Shown: positions 1 through 10,525 of the stretch, piece by piece | How the letters are laid out: each line of letters begins with the position of its first letter | Position numbering within the stretch: position 1 is the stretch's first letter | Source: Sweltsa coloradensis | Taxonomy: Eukaryota; Arthropoda; Insecta; Plecoptera; Chloroperlidae | Assembly (NCBI GenBank): GCA_024449915.1 | Contig: JAMZAV010003088.1 | Coordinates: 1-64,000, forward strand | Reading direction: 5' to 3' | DNA: 64,000 nucleotides | Notes under the pieces: model-generated | What the model saw: only the letters and a program-made list of their open reading frames with translations | What the model was told of the DNA's origin: nothing | Database searches by the model: none | Made by a program: the position numbers and the translations under genes

Positions 1-2
1 TG

Positions 3-74
3 GTCGAGTACGAGGTTTTCCACGCCCCGCGCAGCGGCTTCAAGCCGCGCTTGCGCGACTTGTTTTACGCATAG
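3..74 (+). CDS. 3' end of an unrecognised coding exon
   Basis: The window opens inside an unusually GC-rich stretch. One plus-strand frame reads VEYEVFHAPRSGFKPRLRD and then LFYA before a TAG at 72-74, after which the sequence turns abruptly AT-rich. The sharp composition change at the stop and the absence of low complexity suggest the true C-terminus of a real protein. A possible polyadenylation hexamer AATAAA lies at 229-234. I do not recognise the family, and the upstream part is outside the window. Confidence 0.45.
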   Translation, partial: VEYEVFHAPRSGFKPRLRDLFYA

Positions 75-1303
75 TTAACTAATTATATTACGCCTAATTA
101 AATCTTAGAATTGCTTTGTTGTTGTTATGGTTGAGATTATGAATAATATGAGCCCAAAAATTTTTCAGTCTACGCATAATTATTTGCTGTTCATGGCAGC
201 AGTTGGTACAAATATCTTGGCATATAAGAATAAAAAATCAAGGTAGGCCTAGGATAGTTTACATACAATGCGCTGCACAAATTAACAAACTATAATGGAC
301 ATAATATGTTATTAATAATAAATAATTATTATAAAAATTCTATATTTTATCTATACCAATATCAATTATACCAAAATGAGACTTGCATAATATATACTAT
401 GGTTCACTTCACAGTATCTTTGGGTTTAGAATGTTGAACCCAAAGACGGTACATTGCTCTTAGCCCGCTTTGGCCCTATGCCGCCTACAGCACATCATTG
501 TTATAAATTAAGTACCATTATGGTTTATCGTTTATCGGTTGGTGGTATCCATAAAACTGATGAAAGTTGTGAAAAATGTGTCCAAAGGAATAGGAATAGA
601 ACTCCCATCTAACCCACAGTATTGCACGGAATAATATACACATTCAGACTTTTTGTTTCATTACGCACCACAAAAATGTGTATTACTAATTTTATGACCT
701 TTCTTGCTTGCTAAATAATAAACATGATCGAGTAAATTCATTCTGGAGTTGACCGTGACGCTACAATATTGCATTGGTTTAACATTGAATGCCGCCATGC
801 AGCCGCCCGGTATCTGCCTTGGAGGAGTTCTCCACTTGACCGCCAGATGTCAGCCACTTTGCTTTTAAACGCGAATATAATGCAAGAAAAAATATTCTAA
901 TATAATAATCGGTGCGGTTTGTATGAGATATGCATTTAATTAATTAAATATATCGAATAAAAACTTAATTACCATCACATTACAATATTTTTTCGTGCAG
1001 GCTATAGTTCTCCCAAAACCACAGGGCTGTCTGCAATCAGTTTTTAGATATTTTGCATCGATGTCGAGATATCACGAAAAAACTGTAATTTCGCGTAGTT
1101 TTAATTTCGCGACTATCCCATCCTCTTAAGTTTAACATGAATTATTTTCACCACTTCAGAATTCTGACGGATGGGGGCCAATTTTAAAAAAAAGAGCAAA
1201 TGTGTTTTGAGATGAAAATAAGTGGATGGCATTAAAGAGGTGTGGATGGAGTTTCTTGACGACTAGGAATGTGGATAATGCAATGGCAGTGGTGAGAGTA
1301 ATA
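75..1303. other. AT-rich stretch without recognisable gene
   Basis: No long frame, RNA gene or clear repeat boundary was found here. The left part may be 3' UTR and downstream flank of the exon that ends at 74. Confidence 0.4.
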
Positions 1304-1722
1304 AGAAAGTAAAAGTCAGAAGTCAGTAGAAAAATAAACAATTTTTATTAAGTAAACATTGGTACAATTTTTTAAAGCAAATTCTCATATTCTTTGACAC
1401 ATTCAAAAATACAATACATGCACATGTATAAATGGGTGTTGTTTCAATGAATAATTTAGTATTTTATAAACAAAGTCATTCCTCCAAATGCTTTTAAGAA
1501 AGTAAAAGTCAGAAGTCAGTAGAAAAATAAACAATTTTTATTAAGTAAACAATGGTACAATTTTTTAAAGCAAATTCTCATATTCTTTGACATATTCAAA
1601 AATACAATACATGCACATGTATAAATGTTTCAATAATAATACAAGTGTTTTTTTGTTTTTATTTTTCAATGAATAATTTAGTATTTTATAAACTAAGTCA
1701 TTCCTCCAAATCTTTAAAATCA
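1304..1722. repeat. tandem duplication of a ~190-bp AT-rich unit
   Basis: The block starting AAGTAAAAGTCAGAAGTCAG near 1309 recurs near 1501 and continues through the same words (CAATTTTTATTAAGTAAACA, ACATGCACATGTATAAATG). The second unit carries a ~35-bp insertion before the shared TTCAATGAATAATTTAGTAT. It is non-coding. Confidence 0.8.
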
Positions 1723-1740
1723 CAATATAGTTCTATCAAT

Positions 1741-1764
1741 ACTATTACTACCACCACCACCACC

Positions 1765-1820
<56 letters not shown>

Positions 1821-1952
1821 CACTACTACTACTACTACTACTGCTACTACTACTACTTCTAGGCCCTACTAACTACTACTACTACTGCCACCACCGCCAC
1901 CACCACTACTACGACTACTTCTAGGTACTAATAATAATAAAAATAAAATACA

Positions 1953-2046
<94 letters not shown>
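1741..2046. repeat. compound microsatellite (ACC/ACT)n then (AAT)n
   Basis: Runs of ACC, ACT and then AAT occupy almost the whole interval. Open frames across it encode only poly-Thr, poly-Leu or poly-Ile and are not genes. Confidence 0.95.
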
Positions 2047-2263
2047 GACAGACAAATGAAGCGGTTGACATTTGACATGTCTACGTCACCACTACATATT
2101 TTCTCTGAAACAAATAAACCGCATCATTATTATTATATTTGATTGCGGTAAGCCAGTTAAATCACAGTAAAAATAGGGCACTTGCATGGGGTTCACATAG
2201 AGAGACTTAGGTAGTGGTATTCAAAAGAAAGGCAGGAAAAAAGCAAAAATAATAAGTAATTAT

Positions 2264-5200
2264 TCATAATATCACAGTAAGTCTAAACTCCCAATGTGGG
2301 TGTAGCACATCTTGGCCCCTGCGCTTGGTAACAACTGCACGGTAAACCTTACTTTCTGCTTTGGAGGCAACTTTGCAGAAGTATATTTTGAAACATTTAT
2401 TTGGATTGCTGCTTTTATTTGCAGGCGCGTTCTCCACAATCATTGCTTTCAACACGTCGAAATTAAAAAGGTCTTTATCCCGTAGTTAGCTGTAAGCCAC
2501 TTACATTTACAGACATGCTGTTTCCCCACAAGTGGGGTGACAATGCTCAAAGCGTATGATTTAGGGCCCGAGCTGACGTATTCGTCTATAAACGACCCAG
2601 GGCCGTAAGAGGTTAGTTCATTCGTTACATCCCCCAAATAGTTGCCTAAGTCGAGGCAACACTCGCCTGGTTTTGCCGAGAACAGTCCACTGTCGGTGTC
2701 GTAATAAAAGAGTACCGCCCAGCTGTTGCATGTAGGCTACGAGTAGAGTTTATCCGAGCATGACATATAGTGTACGGTATGTGGCTTGAACAACAGAGGC
2801 TTGTGTCGACGCTGTAAGACACTATACGAAATTTCCAAGTGACAATCATTAGTTTCTCACTTACAGGAATGCATGAGTGGACCTCAATCGCCAGGTCTCG
2901 TTAGGAAGTCCGCATGTTCGACGTACGAGCCTACAAACGAGACCTGCATTTGGTTGTCCATCTGACCTGTCTTCCCCCACAAGTAATTGACTCAGTTTTT
3001 GCCCACTTGTTGGAGTCCAGGGTTCGATGCCTTATTCATAGGGTCTAAATCTTTACCTTCCCGTTCTTTAAAGTCGGCCAAGTACTTGGCTTTGTCTTGG
3101 TCGGTGGCGCACCAAGACGGCCATCTACTAGCTTCAACTTTAATTTTGAAGAAAGCATTGATGTACTCGACGTACAATCCTCCGATACCTGTTAGAGGAT
3201 CATACTGTGTGACCTGATATTGGTAAATCTCGTACACGGACATGACGTGATATCCCTTATCAATACCCAAACGTATTTCACCCAAACCACAAAGGTTCCG
3301 GTGATTGCACATTCGTGAACGTCGTGCGTGCATTCACCCTGATCCATATTTTGGCGCACCGACGGCAAAGCGCGAACAAGAGTTTGCCGTGCATTTTCAT
3401 CGGTAAGACCGGAAAATATAAATCACGAGGTGGAAGCAGGGTGCACTTTACCACCCCTTCAACATCGTCTAGATTAAAAACAGGGCCGTACCCAATAACC
3501 TTCGAGCAGTCCGGTCCTAAAAAAATAATCGGATGCCCGATAGGATATTTACAATATTTGTTGCCCCAAGGGTAAGGCTGCAAATGTAAAAATAAAGCAG
3601 TTTACGCCAATGCTACGATCTGCTTTATGATAAAGACATGCTGTATTAGGACGACCTCCGACAAAGGAATCGCGGAGGTTCAATGGCTCTTGTGTCTGAG
3701 TTCGGGTGAACGTTTTTTGACTCTTCAAATCACACTCCCACACTGTTTCAACACAATAGCCCAGTTTTTCAAGCGGTCTTTCCTTGCACGCTATTGTTGT
3801 CACTGCATCCCCATAGTGATGTTGGAGGTCTTGTAGATGGGCGCATCCTGTTCGGCGAAACAATTAATACACGCGTGATAGAAACATCCATTGTACTCCA
3901 AAATGGTAGGCTCTCCCGACTGATTGACGTAGTGCCCATCTACCCGATATCCTGCGACAACAACCTCGCGAGAATTCCCGGCGTGAGTGATCGCCACGCC
4001 ACGTGAATGCGCAATCCATTCTAGCCACATTAGGGCTGCGTGAGATTGACGGTCTGCAAGACGGTAGCCTCCTGCGGGTATAACAGCAACAGTGTTCTCA
4101 TGCAGGTATTTCCGCCTGAAGACTAGCATGCACGTGCTAGCAATTGTGATACACTCTGAAAAATAGTCCACGTATAATTTTGCTTCTAAGAATGCTTTCC
4201 TGAATTTGAGGCATGCCAGTTTCAAGATATTGACATCTCTAGGTCAGTACTTCTCAATTTTAATTTAGAAATCAAATATTTTTCCTTTTGCATCCTTCCT
4301 TTGATACCATTCCAAAAATTCGGCCCTGTCTTTAACCGATAGAACAAGTTGGGGTCGTAATATATCAAGTCGGGCATAAGACCAATGTATGAATAATTAT
4401 CGGACATGTTAAATAAGTGAGGAAACCATGAGTTCTTGATTGATTTACCATTAACCTTTAGGCCCAACATGTCTGGAAGTTTTGAGATCCCTGTTTGAAA
4501 AAAGTTGAGAGAGTCAATAAAGTTGAATTCATCAATACGTATAGACAAAATATTTCTCTGTCTCATTAATACGTTCGGTCGCTATTGCTTCTCCTCGGCC
4601 ATATGTCTGAGAATGAATTGCCCATCATAGCCCCTGAAGTTGTGCGCAATAATGATAACTTTTCTGAACATCGTCCGCCTTTCAGTGACATAGGCGACAA
4701 AGTCTGATATAGAAGAATCGCTAACTAAACTTGTGTTCTCTCACACCGCATTTTCTGCAATGTGTGAGAGTGCCAATTTCAGTGTTCATACATTCTTCAC
4801 AGGCTTGTTGGGCAATGCATAGATTGGGCACGTGCTCTTTGCAATCCGGTCTTCCTTCTAACAGTACAACTTGAGTACACTCCAAATAATAAAAAAAAAA
4901 AAAACTGTTTTTTTTGCATTTAATAGGCTTTGGTGCCGTTTGTTGAAAGCATTGGTAATTCAATTTTTTCACCATTTTACATGTTTTACAATATTTCATA
5001 GTGCAATCGTGTTTTTGGTATTTATTATACTTTCTGTATATTCTAATGACAACCATCGTAATATTTCTGTATTTGGCACACAGAGATCGCCTTTTTTCGA
5101 ATGCATTTAAGCAGATGATTGTCATAGCACGATTGACTTTCGAATCTATAGCGACAATGGAGGCAGAGTGCGTTCTCGCTGACGACCGGTTTTACACAGT

Positions 5201-6127
5201 CACGTGTCCAGCACATCTCACACGTGTTGTCGCATTTGTGGCGTGGTAATGACCTTCGCTGTAAATGAGGTCGAAGTTTTTTACGCGGATGTGCAGGAGT
5301 GGATAGAGGGCCTCGGAACATAATATCACTTCCATCTGGTTTGGTGAAAACAGTAATGGTATGATCGACGACGTACTCTTGGAATCTACGCACATGCTCC
5401 AGACCACCCCCGCCCGAAAGGTCGACGCCGGCTCTGGTACACAGATCCTCCGCCGCCGCCCTTTGAACGTTTTCGTTGTCTGATATCTGTTTGTAGTCTC
5501 CCTTGCTCTTATCCACTCTTGCCGCCCCTACTACGAGTCCTCACGCGAGACAGAGAAAGTCTTCCTTTATTCGTCTGAATGAGAGTTTACGTTCCATTGC
5601 ATGTTCGAGCGATTCGGTTTTTCTACCCTTGCCCAATGGGACGTTGGTGTAGCCGAATGTCGCTGTTAAAGCGCCGCTGGTTAAAAAACTAGCATTGCTT
5701 TGCGCCACTGAGAAAAGCTTCCTCAATACGACTTCAGCAGTGAGCTGGTCGACTTGGCGGTAAGTGAGGCCTAAAGGTTGTTCTGGACAAGCCGTGCTAC
5801 AAATTTGCAGTCCCACTCTGTAATGCGCGGGCGTATGAACCCGCGCGTACGTAAGCAAATTTGTGAACGTACGTTCATAAAACATTTCAGGGTGGTATTT
5901 TCGGGCACCGCGTGTATTTTGAATACCACATCTTTATAGATAGTTTTGAAATGTCTATAAAACCTAGGCCCCGAGTACATGATTGTGAACCCCAAGTCTT
6001 CGGCTGGTGGCGTCACTGGGGAGGATGGTGATGACGTCTCCGATTCGTCGCTTTCATTCTCCCCACTGACGCCACCACCTCCGCCCATTCTGCGATTCCT
6101 ACTGTGATTTACCTGGCGCCTCGACAT
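2264..6127 (-). pseudogene. decayed Polinton-type protein-primed family B DNA polymerase
   Basis: Successive minus-strand frames, read from 6127 down to 2264, give one family B polymerase of the organellar/viral DNA_pol_B_2 type found in Polintons/Mavericks and adintoviruses. In order: a low-complexity N-terminus (poly-Gly, acidic Ser-rich); a domain containing QVDQLTAEVVLRKL (5541-5885); a Cys/His-rich zinc-binding stretch (CDNTCEMCW...CLHC, near 5200-5300); CTMKYCKTC and ECTQ at the exonuclease I site, where the Asp expected before Glu is read as Tyr; AHNFRGYDGQF at exonuclease II (~4640); FIDSLNFF and WFPHLFN; SHSRGVAITHA; PYPWGNKYCKYPIGHP just after motif A, whose Asp I cannot find in any frame; NPGLQQVGKN then WGK (motif B, ~2965); YYDTDS (motif C, 2689-2700, intact); YGPGSFIDEYVSSGPKSYA; and SKVYRAVVTKRR near the end. 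Breaks include frameshifts near 5880, 5080, 4735, 4230, 3830, 3565, 3333 and 2455, stops at 5539-5541 (TGA) and 4582-4584 (TAG), and a poly-T run at about 4889-4902. The length (~1,280 codons) fits the family. It is not functional. No integrase, ATPase, protease or capsid gene of a Polinton is visible beside it. Confidence 0.93.
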
Positions 6128-6405
6128 GCCGATGCTGCCGCAGCCACAGGGTAGCGCAGGTAGGTCACGGCTACACCCCGCGCTGTCGTCCCTCTCGCCA
6201 CCATGTCGTTGCAGCTACAGCAACCTCCAAAAGCGACAAGGTCCCGGGCATCGCGGGGCGACGAAGTTGTCGTCGTCCTCGTCGTCATCCGGGTCACCGC
6301 ACCCCACAGTGATGGTGCACCGCTTGCATCCAAAACAACACATACCGCAATCGTAGCAACCATCACATCTTGATGCGAGATCGCACTCCCGCCGGCACCG
6401 TCACT
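6128..6405 (-). pseudogene. Cys-rich, acidic exon-like block joined to the polymerase frame
   Basis: A strong 3' splice site (TTTCACAG) on the minus strand ends at 6406. The frame that runs directly into the polymerase start at 6127 reads CDGCYDCGMCCFGCKRC followed by a string of Asp/Glu (DPDDDEDDD). This resembles a small zinc-binding segment with an acidic tail. The frame is interrupted by a TGA at the first codon after the splice site and by a TAG near 6217. A second frame is open for 140 codons but is low in protein-like signal. I infer a decayed N-terminal part of the polymerase gene, or a small gene upstream of it. No family is recognised. Confidence 0.4.
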
Positions 6406-6563
6406 CTGTGAAACATCGAGCATTGCATAAGTTTGAGGTATAAACACCACCGTCACGTTTTTTTTTTGAGAAAATATTATAATAAATAAATAAATAAATA
6501 AATAAACACCCTCGCACATACACACATTCACACATACACAAAGTGCGTGGAAACATCACTCAC

Positions 6564-6912
6564 CGTTCAGAGGTGTAAGCGGTGGCGGGATGGTGGTGGC
6601 GGCGCCTTCAGGAGACTCGACAGTCGCTTTTTCTGCTTCGGCGACTGTTCTGTGGGGGCGGCGACGACGGCGGCGACGACGTCAGATACTCGTCGCCTTT
6701 TCGGCGGTGGCAGTGGCGTCAATACTGCCGCGGGGTCACTAGTAGAGTTTAATTCAAAAATATTTTTAGAATTGAACCCGGCCGCGTTTTGGTCGAGCCA
6801 TTCAGCCCTCGACAATATTTCCTCCAGATACACCGACGGTGATGCGATTGCGGCGGGGGAGGCGGCGGCGGTAGATGTCCGCTCGGGCGTTTCCTGGATC
6901 GGCCGCCATACT
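6564..6912 (-). pseudogene. exon-like block with nuclear-localisation-like basic clusters
   Basis: The block is bounded by a polypyrimidine tract plus ACAG acceptor (AG at 6913-6914) and a CTGAACG|GTGAGT donor (intron starts at 6563). One frame reads RVWRPIQETPERTS, VYLEEILSRAEWLDQNAAGF and LPPPKRRRVSD, then SPKQKKRLSSLL, and ends in TGA 6567-6569. A neighbouring frame reads ESPEGAATTIPPPLTPLN into the donor, so a single frameshift near 6625 would keep it open. Base composition is far more GC-rich than the flanks. The basic clusters KRRR and KQKKR resemble nuclear localisation signals. The product is unknown. It may be an upstream exon of the polymerase-bearing unit or part of a host gene. 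Confidence 0.4.
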
Positions 6913-7013
6913 CTGTAAAAAAAAATCTATTATGAGTTATCTCCCGAAAATACTATGTATGTATGTATGAACTATGTATGTGTTATTTTTCCGAGTGACA
7001 ATCGATGACATTA

Positions 7014-7584
7014 TTGGATGAGCGAAGCGAAGACTTCAATTTCACTGACCCCCCAAAAAATTTAGCTCGGGTGTTTTTTTTTTTTTCTGTCTGTTTGTTC
7101 GCTCTCTACCGGGCAAACGGCATATGCGATCTTGATGAAAATTTGACAGGACCTTCGAAATCTCTGAACTTAGACTTGCTACGTTTTTGGGTACAATCGA
7201 AGAAATATTTCTCATGAATATCGTACTTTTACGATTTTTTTCGATTTTTAGTGCGATATTTTCGTGACATTTTGGCCGATTCTGACCAAACGGGTGGGGC
7301 TAGAACGTTCATATTAAACATGGACATTAAGGTTATGGTAATGTAGTACCTTTTGAAACAAAAAGTTGACAAAGTTAGCCAGAATCCATAGAAATAAAGC
7401 TTTTGATATAAGTTTTTTACGGTAAATAATAACAATTGACAAGAAACATTAGAATCTTGACAACAATCACCTACAATGCATAGGCAGCAAAGCAAAGCAC
7501 TTGCAAAAGTAAATATATCCCACGCAAACAAAAAACTTAAAAAAGCTCATCCATCAACGCGGCGGGACTTGAGCGTTTTCCTAG
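7014..7584 (+). mobile_element. HINE-B, non-autonomous helentron-like element
   Basis: It starts TTGGATGAGCGAAGCGAAG, contains GGGCAAACGGCATATGCGAT, and ends with inverted GCTCATCCATCAACGC, a hairpin and TTTTCCTAG followed by T. It sits between exon-like blocks on the opposite strand, in a position expected of an intron. It has no coding capacity. Confidence 0.8.
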
Positions 7585-7597
7585 TTTTAAAAAATTA

Positions 7598-7625
7598 TAT
7601 TATTATTATTATTATTATAATAATA

Positions 7626-7667
<42 letters not shown>

Positions 7668-7668
7668 G
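7598..7668. repeat. (ATT)n microsatellite
   Basis: Nearly pure ATT/AAT repeats directly after the HINE-B end. Confidence 0.95.
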
Positions 7669-7687
7669 TTGTTGACATGTCGTTTTA

Positions 7688-7812
7688 CCGTGGGCGGCGG
7701 GGTGACGGCGTTGTTGGCAGCAGAGCCGTACCCCAACTCGCGATCCTCGACACAGGGGTTGAAAATCAGTTGGCGTCGGACACGCTGCCCACGTGTAAGC
7801 CTCGAAGAAGTG
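7688..7812 (-). other. exon-like block, unknown product
   Basis: The minus strand shows a TTGTTTTTCAG acceptor (AG at 7813-7814) followed by GC-rich sequence open in two frames. One frame reads RGQRVRRQLIFNPCVEDREL then YGSAANNAVTPPP before a weak donor-like ACG|GTAAAA. It is too short to identify. It lies in line with other exon-like blocks on this strand. Confidence 0.25.
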
Positions 7813-7844
7813 CTGAAAAACAAAATAACTGAAAAACGATAGCG

Positions 7845-8125
7845 AACACAAGTGCACCATGTTAAAAACTAGTTTAGACACGAATTTTATCTACGTATTA
7901 TTCACTTGACACATATTCTCTGGGGTAATTGTTATTTAGAAACAGATTGAACACATCATTACACTACAGGTTGAGCCGTTCTACTAAAAACAATAGCGAT
8001 CACAAGTGCACCCTGTTAAAACTAGTTTAGACACGAATTTATCTATGTATTATTCACTTGACACAATCATATTCTCTGGGGTTAATTGTTATTTAGAAAC
8101 AGATTGAACATATAATTACACTGGT
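7845..8125. repeat. tandem duplication, ~135-bp unit
   Basis: The block GTTAAAAACTAGTTTAGACA through TTAGAAACAGATTGAACA (from ~7860) recurs from ~8014 with a few indels. Both copies begin with a CACAAGTGCACC word. Confidence 0.85.
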
Positions 8126-8129
8126 GGTA

Positions 8130-8242
8130 TGAGCTGTCCGCAATTGAAGAGCGAATCCTCGTCGTCGTCGTCGTCGTCGTCTTCTCCTCAACCACATTCA
8201 ACCGCTTGAGGGGGGACGACCATCGGCTCGACCACTTCTCAC
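8130..8242 (-). other. exon-like block, unknown product
   Basis: An acceptor TTTTTTAATCACAG on the minus strand (AG at 8243-8244) precedes a frame reading EKWSSRWSSPLKRLNVVEEK, then poly-Thr from a (GAC)n microsatellite, then RIRSSIADSSYHQ. No good donor was seen. The other two frames close early. Confidence 0.25.
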
Positions 8243-8302
8243 CTGTGATTAAAAAATAAAAAAAAATACACCATTAATACTCGTATAAAACATGCAACTC
8301 TC

Positions 8303-8423
8303 ACTCACTCACTCACTCACTCACTCACTCACTCACTCACTCACTCACTCACTCACTCACTCACTCACACACACACATACGTATAGCCTACACACTCACG
8401 AACAAACGAGTAGAACAAAACAC

Positions 8424-8464
<41 letters not shown>

Positions 8465-8490
8465 TTGTTGTTGTTGTTGTTGTTGTTGTT
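8303..8490. repeat. (ACTC)n and (GTT)n microsatellites
   Basis: ACTC repeats at about 8303-8366, a short CA run, then GTT repeats at about 8425-8490. Poly-Leu/Cys and Ser/Leu/Thr/His frames across them are artefacts. Confidence 0.95.
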
Positions 8491-8537
8491 TCTTCTAGCG
8501 GTGGTGAGAACCCTTCCGCTGGAACTAAACACTATAT

Positions 8538-8847
8538 TTACGCGTCAAATGCTGCTTGCGCAGCGAAGTCATGCGTGGTTATTTCTAACTGAAATAGCTC
8601 GCCACTGAAGAGCTCCCCTCCCCGTATCCCACACTCCACATCCCACGTCTGGCAATCGAGAAGCGCCTCGAGTATTCTGGAGAAACATATAAAAAAAGGT
8701 CAGCCTTTTTTTTCGAAACTACCCACCGCACTCAATTATTAGATAATACTATACTTACGCGGCGGAATCCAAAGAAGACTGCGGCACCTCTTCGTCCACA
8801 GATGTGGGGGCATCAGACTCTGAGATATCTTCAACGCTTGAATAAAA
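8538..8847 (-). CDS. two-exon 3' end of an unknown gene, cut by a HINE-A
   Basis: On the minus strand an open block (8847-8759; SVEDISESDAPTSVDEEVPQ) ends at a consensus donor GTAAGTAT (intron starts 8758). An 82-bp intron ends in TTTCTCCAG (AG at 8677-8678), and a second open block (8676-8538; ILEALLDCQTWDVECG then GGELFSGELFQLEITTHDFA) ends in TAA at 8538-8540. The exon phases fit exactly: two leftover bases join one base. The upstream exon is open right up to the CTAG end of a HINE-A inserted at 8848, so it is truncated there. The product is acidic and unrecognised. It could belong to a host gene or to the same unit as the polymerase downstream. A second GC|GTAAAT near the stop is a possible alternative donor. 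Confidence 0.45.
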
Positions 8848-9614
8848 CTAGGAAAACGCTTAAGTCCCGCCGCGTTGTTGGATGAGCGTAATTGGTGCAT
8901 GCATGCATGCGGATTTTCTGTTGTTCTGTGAAAAAATCATTACTGAGTCGAGTTTTTTTAAAAAATTAAATTAAATTAAATTAAATATTAACTTAAATTT
9001 AATTTTTTTTTATTAACCGCAATTTAAAAAAAGAAAAAAAATCGTAAAATTGCAATTTTCATATAAAATAATTATTCGATTGCGCTCAAATTTAATACGA
9101 ATATCTTAATTCATGAAATTAAGGTTCTGTGAAAAAAATCATTACAATAGGATAAAGCATGTAGGTGTTATAAGTCAAAGAACTGTTTTAAAAAAGAAAA
9201 AAAACGTAAAATTTCGATATTCGGAGAAATAATTTTTCAATTGCGCTCAAATTTCACACGAATATCTTAATTCATAAAATTTAGGTTCTGTGAAAAAATC
9301 ATTAAAATCGGATAAAGCATATAGGTGTTATAAGTCGAAGAAATTTTTTTTAAAAATCGAAAAAAGTCGTAAAATTGCGATTTTCATGAGAAATAATTTT
9401 CCGATTGCGCTCGAAAACGTGGCAGTTCTAAGTTCAGAGATTTCGAAGGCCTCCATAAAATTTCATCGCAATTGGAGTATCGGTTTAGCCGGAATCGTGT
9501 TAACAAACACACAAAAATACAGAAAAAAAGAAAAAAAAACATTCCGGATTTTTTTCTCCAGTGTAGTGAAATGGAATCTTCGCTTCGCTCGCGACGCTCG
9601 CTACGCTCATCCAA
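8848..9614 (-). mobile_element. HINE-A, 3' hairpin type 1
   Basis: It runs in reverse from CTAGGAAAACGCTTAAGTCC to CGACGCTCGCTACGCTCATCC. Inside are about three ~130-bp units with TAAAGCAT.TAGGTGTTATAAG and a GGAGTATCGGTTTAGCCGG module. It truncates the exon that ends at 8847. Confidence 0.88.
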
Positions 9615-9664
9615 AAAGTTGTCAATTAACGACAACATGATTATTTATCAAATTAGACAGATGG

Positions 9665-10525
9665 TAGATACAACGGTTACGTCACAAAATCCTGGTTTAT
9701 ATGTAGCTTATCAGCTGGAAGATCTTCGGAACTTTGGAAAATATCTTGGAGTATCAGCTGATTTTCTAATTTTCATGCCCAGCATCAAACTATGGCCGGT
9801 AAATCCGTGAGAAATCGATTTAAACACAAAAGGACTTTTGTACGGTGTTCATGAAAGCTTCCATTAGTATTTAAAAAATCAGGTCTGCGAAATCGAATTT
9901 TGCATTTACCTGAAATTTTGGGTATTCCATTGTTGGTATTTACTAAAAAATACCATATTTGACTGTCCGTTATTAAGAACTAAATCGCATTGGAGGAAAA
10001 AAAAATCCATGCACATTTCAGAGACTTTAATAACGATCCCATTACAACCAAAGTTTTAGTCCAATATGGCTGCTAATTCATAATATCTACAACATGAAAG
10101 TGAATGATGTAACAAAAAGAGTGTAAAAAAACAGCACGAAAACAGCAGTAGCCTATTCATATTGTAAATATTAGGAATTAGCAGCCATATTGGATTAAAA
10201 CTTTGGTTGTGATCGGATCATTTTTAAAGTCATTTCAATGTGCATAGAAATAATTTTTCCTCCAATGCGATTTTTGGACTGGCAAATATGGCATTTTTGA
10301 GGAAATACCAACAACGGAAAACCCCGAAATTCCGGGTTTATGTAAAATCCGATTTCGCAGACCTGATTTTTTAAAAACTAATGAAAGCTTTCATGAATAC
10401 CATCCATCAAAAACATTTTGTGTTTAAATCGATTTCTCATGGATTTACCGGCCATAGTTTGATGCTGGGCGTGAAAATGAGGAAATCAGCTGGTACTCCA
10501 ATAAGTGTAACCGTTGTCTCTACCG
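9665..10525. mobile_element. large foldback (inverted repeat) element
   Basis: The left arm (about 9665-10085) and right arm (about 10172-10525) are imperfect reverse complements. Shared words are GCCCAGCATCAAACTATGGC, GGTCTGCGAAATC, CATTGGAGGAAAAA and CCAATATGGCTGCTAATTC. A ~90-bp spacer separates them. The left arm carries a ~70-bp insertion. The right flank continues with a CCAATATGGCGGCTGAAG word resembling the arm interior. It has no coding content. Confidence 0.8.

Noticed and set aside
1645..2078. Frames encoding poly-Thr, poly-Ile or poly-Leu
   Set aside because: Direct translation of trinucleotide microsatellites.
6126..6356. Plus-strand 76-codon frame opposite the Cys-rich block
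   Set aside because: It is antisense to the block supported by splice signals and continuity with the polymerase frame. It has no independent support.
9050..9420. CRISPR-like array of regularly spaced repeats
   Set aside because: The ~130-bp units are diverged tandem repeats within HINE-A with no spacers, and the genome is eukaryotic.
2264..9614. A complete Polinton with terminal inverted repeats and capsid genes
   Set aside because: Only the polymerase and nearby exon-like blocks are recognisable. No matching terminal repeats, integrase, ATPase or capsid frames were seen within the window.
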